Assembly: GCF_040100845.1 (NCBI RefSeq) | Contig: NZ_JAZHSH010000001.1 | Coordinates: 186,001 to 250,000, forward strand | DNA from: Chengkuizengella sp. SCS-71B | Lineage (GTDB): Bacteria > Bacillota > Bacilli > Paenibacillales > KCTC-33759 | Direction: 5' to 3' | Length of the DNA: 64,000 bases | Shown: one piece after another, positions 61,720 to 64,000 of the stretch | Position numbering within the stretch: the stretch's first letter is position 1 | How the letters are laid out: each line of letters opens with the position of its first letter | Notes under the pieces: model-generated | What the model saw: the letters and a program-made list of their open reading frames with translations, nothing else | What the model was told of the DNA's origin: nothing | The model's database searches: none | Translations under genes and position numbers: made by a program

Positions 61720-64000
61720 ATGAAAACTAGACTAGTGGCAGTACTGTTATTAATATTAATATCATTAACAACCTATGGAACGATGGCTGTATTTGTATCC
61801 CAAAATAAGCAAAACACTCCAATTGCAAAAAATGGGGTATTGGATGTATCAAATTGGGATTTTAAAGAGAAAGGGAAAGTTCCCCTTGATGGAGAGTGGG
61901 AGTTTTATCCTGATCAATTATTAGAGCCTGCTGATTTCGATGATAGTGAGCAAGGTAAGTTAATACCTTATATTGTTTCTGTTCCTGAGGTATCTTGGAC
62001 TAGGTATGATCTTGGAGATCAAACGATGGATGCCTTCGGAAAAGCAACTTACAGGTTAAAAGTTAAAATAGAGGAAGATCAGATTTTTGGAATTCTAATA
62101 GGTGGTATTTTTAGATCACATAAATTATTTGTAAATGGAGAGGTATTAGGTTCTAGTGGTGATCCAGATGATTACTTGTCTAGTATTGAACCTTACGTCG
62201 TGTATTTCACGATAAATAATGGCATCAATGAAATTGTGTTGCAGGTGGCTAATAATAATTTCCCTGTTGGTGGTATTTTTGTTTCTCAAATTTTTGGTAC
62301 GCAACAGCAAATCTCACAATATCAGGATACGTTGGTGATAAACGATTGGACTGCCATTAGTATTTTCTCTATTATGGGGTTTTACTTCCTTGGCATGTAT
62401 TCTCAAAGAAGGAAGGATCACTTTTTATTGTTCTTTTCACTTTATTGTTTAACGACAGTGGGATTTATTGCTTCACATGGTAAAGGAGCAGGCTTTATGG
62501 TCTTTCCTAACATTCCAGATTGGATTGTACTTAGGTTTCAGTTTGGATCTCTCATAGCTTCGAGTCTATGTTTAATATTATATATTTATACAGTTTTTAA
62601 AACGGAATCATCGAAAAAGTTGATGATGTTTCTAGTAACATTAGGTTTGATCATTTTTCAATATACAATATTATTTACTGAAAATATTCCAATTTGGATG
62701 ATGAATGGAGTCTATTTATATATGTTTTTTTCAATGGCATACGTTGTGTATGTCATGATTTTGGCCTTTTTAAAGGGAATGGAAGGTAGTATCTATTTGA
62801 TTGTAGGGGTAATTGCAATGAGTGTGCATTTTATTAAGAATTCTTTTGTATATGTTTTAGGGATACAGAGCTTTAAATCTTCCTTTCCTTTTGAACCCTT
62901 TATTTTACTGTTAATGTTAGCATTATTAATGTCCTTACGTTTTTCAAATGCGTTCAAAAGAAATGAACAATTATCAGAAGAATTGCTGAAAGTAGACCAA
63001 GTGAAAGATGAGTTTTTAGCGAAAACGTCGCATGAATTAAAAACACCGCTGCATGGCATTATGAATATCTCATCCTTTTTACTTGATGAATCGGAGGAAA
63101 GGGGTTCAAAGAAATATCATGAAAATCTTTCCCTCATTCATGATACTTCCATTAAACTTTCCAATCTAGTGAACGATTTAATCGATGTTACACGTTTGAA
63201 AAATGGAGAATTCAGGTTACAACCTACATCGGTAGATATGAAAGTGTCTGCACAAATCGTATGTGATGTACTCACCTTTGAGGTTCAAGGGAAACCGATA
63301 CAATTGATGAATAACATAACGGAGAGCGTCTTCGTTGTCGCGGATGAAAACAGACTTCGACAAATTTTATATAATTTGATTCAAAATGCCATCAAACACA
63401 CGGAGAATGGGACCATCATGGTTTCATGCCAACGAGTAGATGACATGGTGCAAGTGTATGTCGAGGATACCGGTGTTGGAATACCAGAAGATAAAAGGGA
63501 AGAGGTTTTTGGTTATTTTGAACAGTTGGATAAACTGTCACCCCAGGATGGCTATCAAAGCATGGGATTAGGGTTATATATTAGCAGACAGCTGATTGAG
63601 AAAATGAACGGTGAAATATGGGTCGATTGGTCGGAGGTTGGAAAAGGAACGAGAGTGGCTTTTACCTTGCCAATAGAGGAGTATTCAGAACAACAAGTTA
63701 GCGAGGAACTAATTTTAAAATCAGACATGCCTTCAACTGCTGCCGTATTGTCACAACATGATTTTGACAGGGTACAAGCGTATGATCAAACGATTCTCAT
63801 TGTAGATGATGAACCAACGAACATTCAAGTGTTGCTCCATTTATTATCCAAGCAGGGGTTTAACGTCATCACTGCTTTTTCTGGGAAGGAAGCACTAAGA
63901 AAGATGGAACAATATCAAAATATTGATCTTGCTATATTGGATGTGATGATGCCTGTTATGTCTGGGATAGAGTTGTGTCGAACGATTCGAGAAACGCATT
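61720..64000 (+). CDS. hybrid sensor kinase, tandem paralog, 3' truncated by the window
   Basis: Starts at ATG 61720 behind AGAGGTAG and stays open to base 64000 (~760 codons), so the window ends inside the receiver domain. Domains match the previous gene: DISMED2-like sensor (LDVSNWDFKEKGKVPLDGEWEF), seven helices, HisKA SHELKTPLHG, HATPase and receiver LAILDVMMPVMSG. Sensor part is diverged (many substitutions), while bases about 63330-63660 are almost identical to 60040-60370 of the first gene. The 234-base gap between the paralogs has no gene. This pattern suggests gene conversion of the kinase core with diversification of the sensor. Confidence 0.9.
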   Translation, partial: MKTRLVAVLLLILISLTTYGTMAVFVSQNKQNTPIAKNGVLDVSNWDFKEKGKVPLDGEWEFYPDQLLEPADFDDSEQGKLIPYIVSVPEVSWTRYDLGDQTMDAFGKATYRLKVKIEEDQIFGILIGGIFRSHKLFVNGEVLGSSGDPDDYLSSIEPYVVYFTINNGINEIVLQVANNNFPVGGIFVSQIFGTQQQISQYQDTLVINDWTAISIFSIMGFYFLGMYSQRRKDHFLLFFSLYCLTTVGFIASHGKGAGFMVFPNIPDWIVLRFQFGSLIASSLCLILYIYTVFKTESSKKLMMFLVTLGLIIFQYTILFTENIPIWMMNGVYLYMFFSMAYVVYVMILAFLKGMEGSIYLIVGVIAMSVHFIKNSFVYVLGIQSFKSSFPFEPFILLLMLALLMSLRFSNAFKRNEQLSEELLKVDQVKDEFLAKTSHELKTPLHGIMNISSFLLDESEERGSKKYHENLSLIHDTSIKLSNLVNDLIDVTRLKNGEFRLQPTSVDMKVSAQIVCDVLTFEVQGKPIQLMNNITESVFVVADENRLRQILYNLIQNAIKHTENGTIMVSCQRVDDMVQVYVEDTGVGIPEDKREEVFGYFEQLDKLSPQDGYQSMGLGLYISRQLIEKMNGEIWVDWSEVGKGTRVAFTLPIEEYSEQQVSEELILKSDMPSTAAVLSQHDFDRVQAYDQTILIVDDEPTNIQVLLHLLSKQGFNVITAFSGKEALRKMEQYQNIDLAILDVMMPVMSGIELCRTIRETH

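Overview
The window is low-GC, AT-rich DNA from a spore-forming Bacillota. The gene content points to Paenibacillaceae or a close relative: a glutaminyl-tRNA synthetase (rare elsewhere in Bacilli), a GH64 glucanase with a CBM56-like domain, S-layer homology domains, sigma-K-like promoters, BlaI/M56 signalling and RRNPP quorum-sensing regulators. Genus is not decided by the sequence; a marine Chengkuizengella-like organism is a guess. No rRNA, tRNA, intact IS element, prophage or CRISPR array was found.

Layout. 1-7.7 kb: 3' end of an L-2-hydroxyglutarate oxidase gene, two TM2 proteins, two paralogous membrane proteins, a small secreted protein, an AraC regulator divergent from an SRPBCC protein, and an SLC13-type permease. 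7.8-11.2 kb: a BlaI-type repressor and M56 metalloprotease whose sensor end consists of 28-residue helical repeats, preceded by a secreted protein made almost only of the same repeats and sitting behind its own BlaI-type operators. 11.3-28.9 kb: glnS, a secreted GH64 glucanase, an acyltransferase, a KAS III-like protein, two divergent RRNPP regulators (one followed by an unannotated 41-residue signal-peptide gene), three EamA exporters with a divergent MocR regulator, and two DegV proteins.

29-36.2 kb: a toxin island. Two HBL/NHE-like alpha-helical pore-forming proteins, two lipoproteins (one a PrsA-type foldase) and a third secreted protein whose helical toxin-like half is fused to about three beta/gamma-crystallin domains with repeated calcium-site motifs. 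A long AT-rich leader with a perfect inverted repeat lies upstream. 36.5-42.2 kb: a surface glycosylation cluster (GT2-TPR glycosyltransferase, RfbF, RfbG, epimerase) interleaved with two paralogous beta-rich proteins. These paralogs, and a relic of a third copy, share a sigma-K-like promoter, suggesting mother-cell expression and a spore-surface role.

42.3-64 kb: a VOC protein, an SgrR-like regulator divergent from an MFS transporter, an ABC-F ATPase, a two-component system, a cell-surface double SGNH esterase with SLH anchor, ilvC, a PHP-family protein that has lost its metal ligands, two tandem TetR regulators, an NHL propeller and two tandem giant hybrid histidine kinases (the second runs off the window). 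The stretch from the ABC-F gene to the TetR genes is littered with relics of the ABC-F, esterase and ilvC genes, the trace of an old segmental duplication.

Start codons were moved downstream of the longest reading frame where a Shine-Dalgarno site dictated it; this is stated in each entry. All functional calls come from reading motifs by eye, without database searches.
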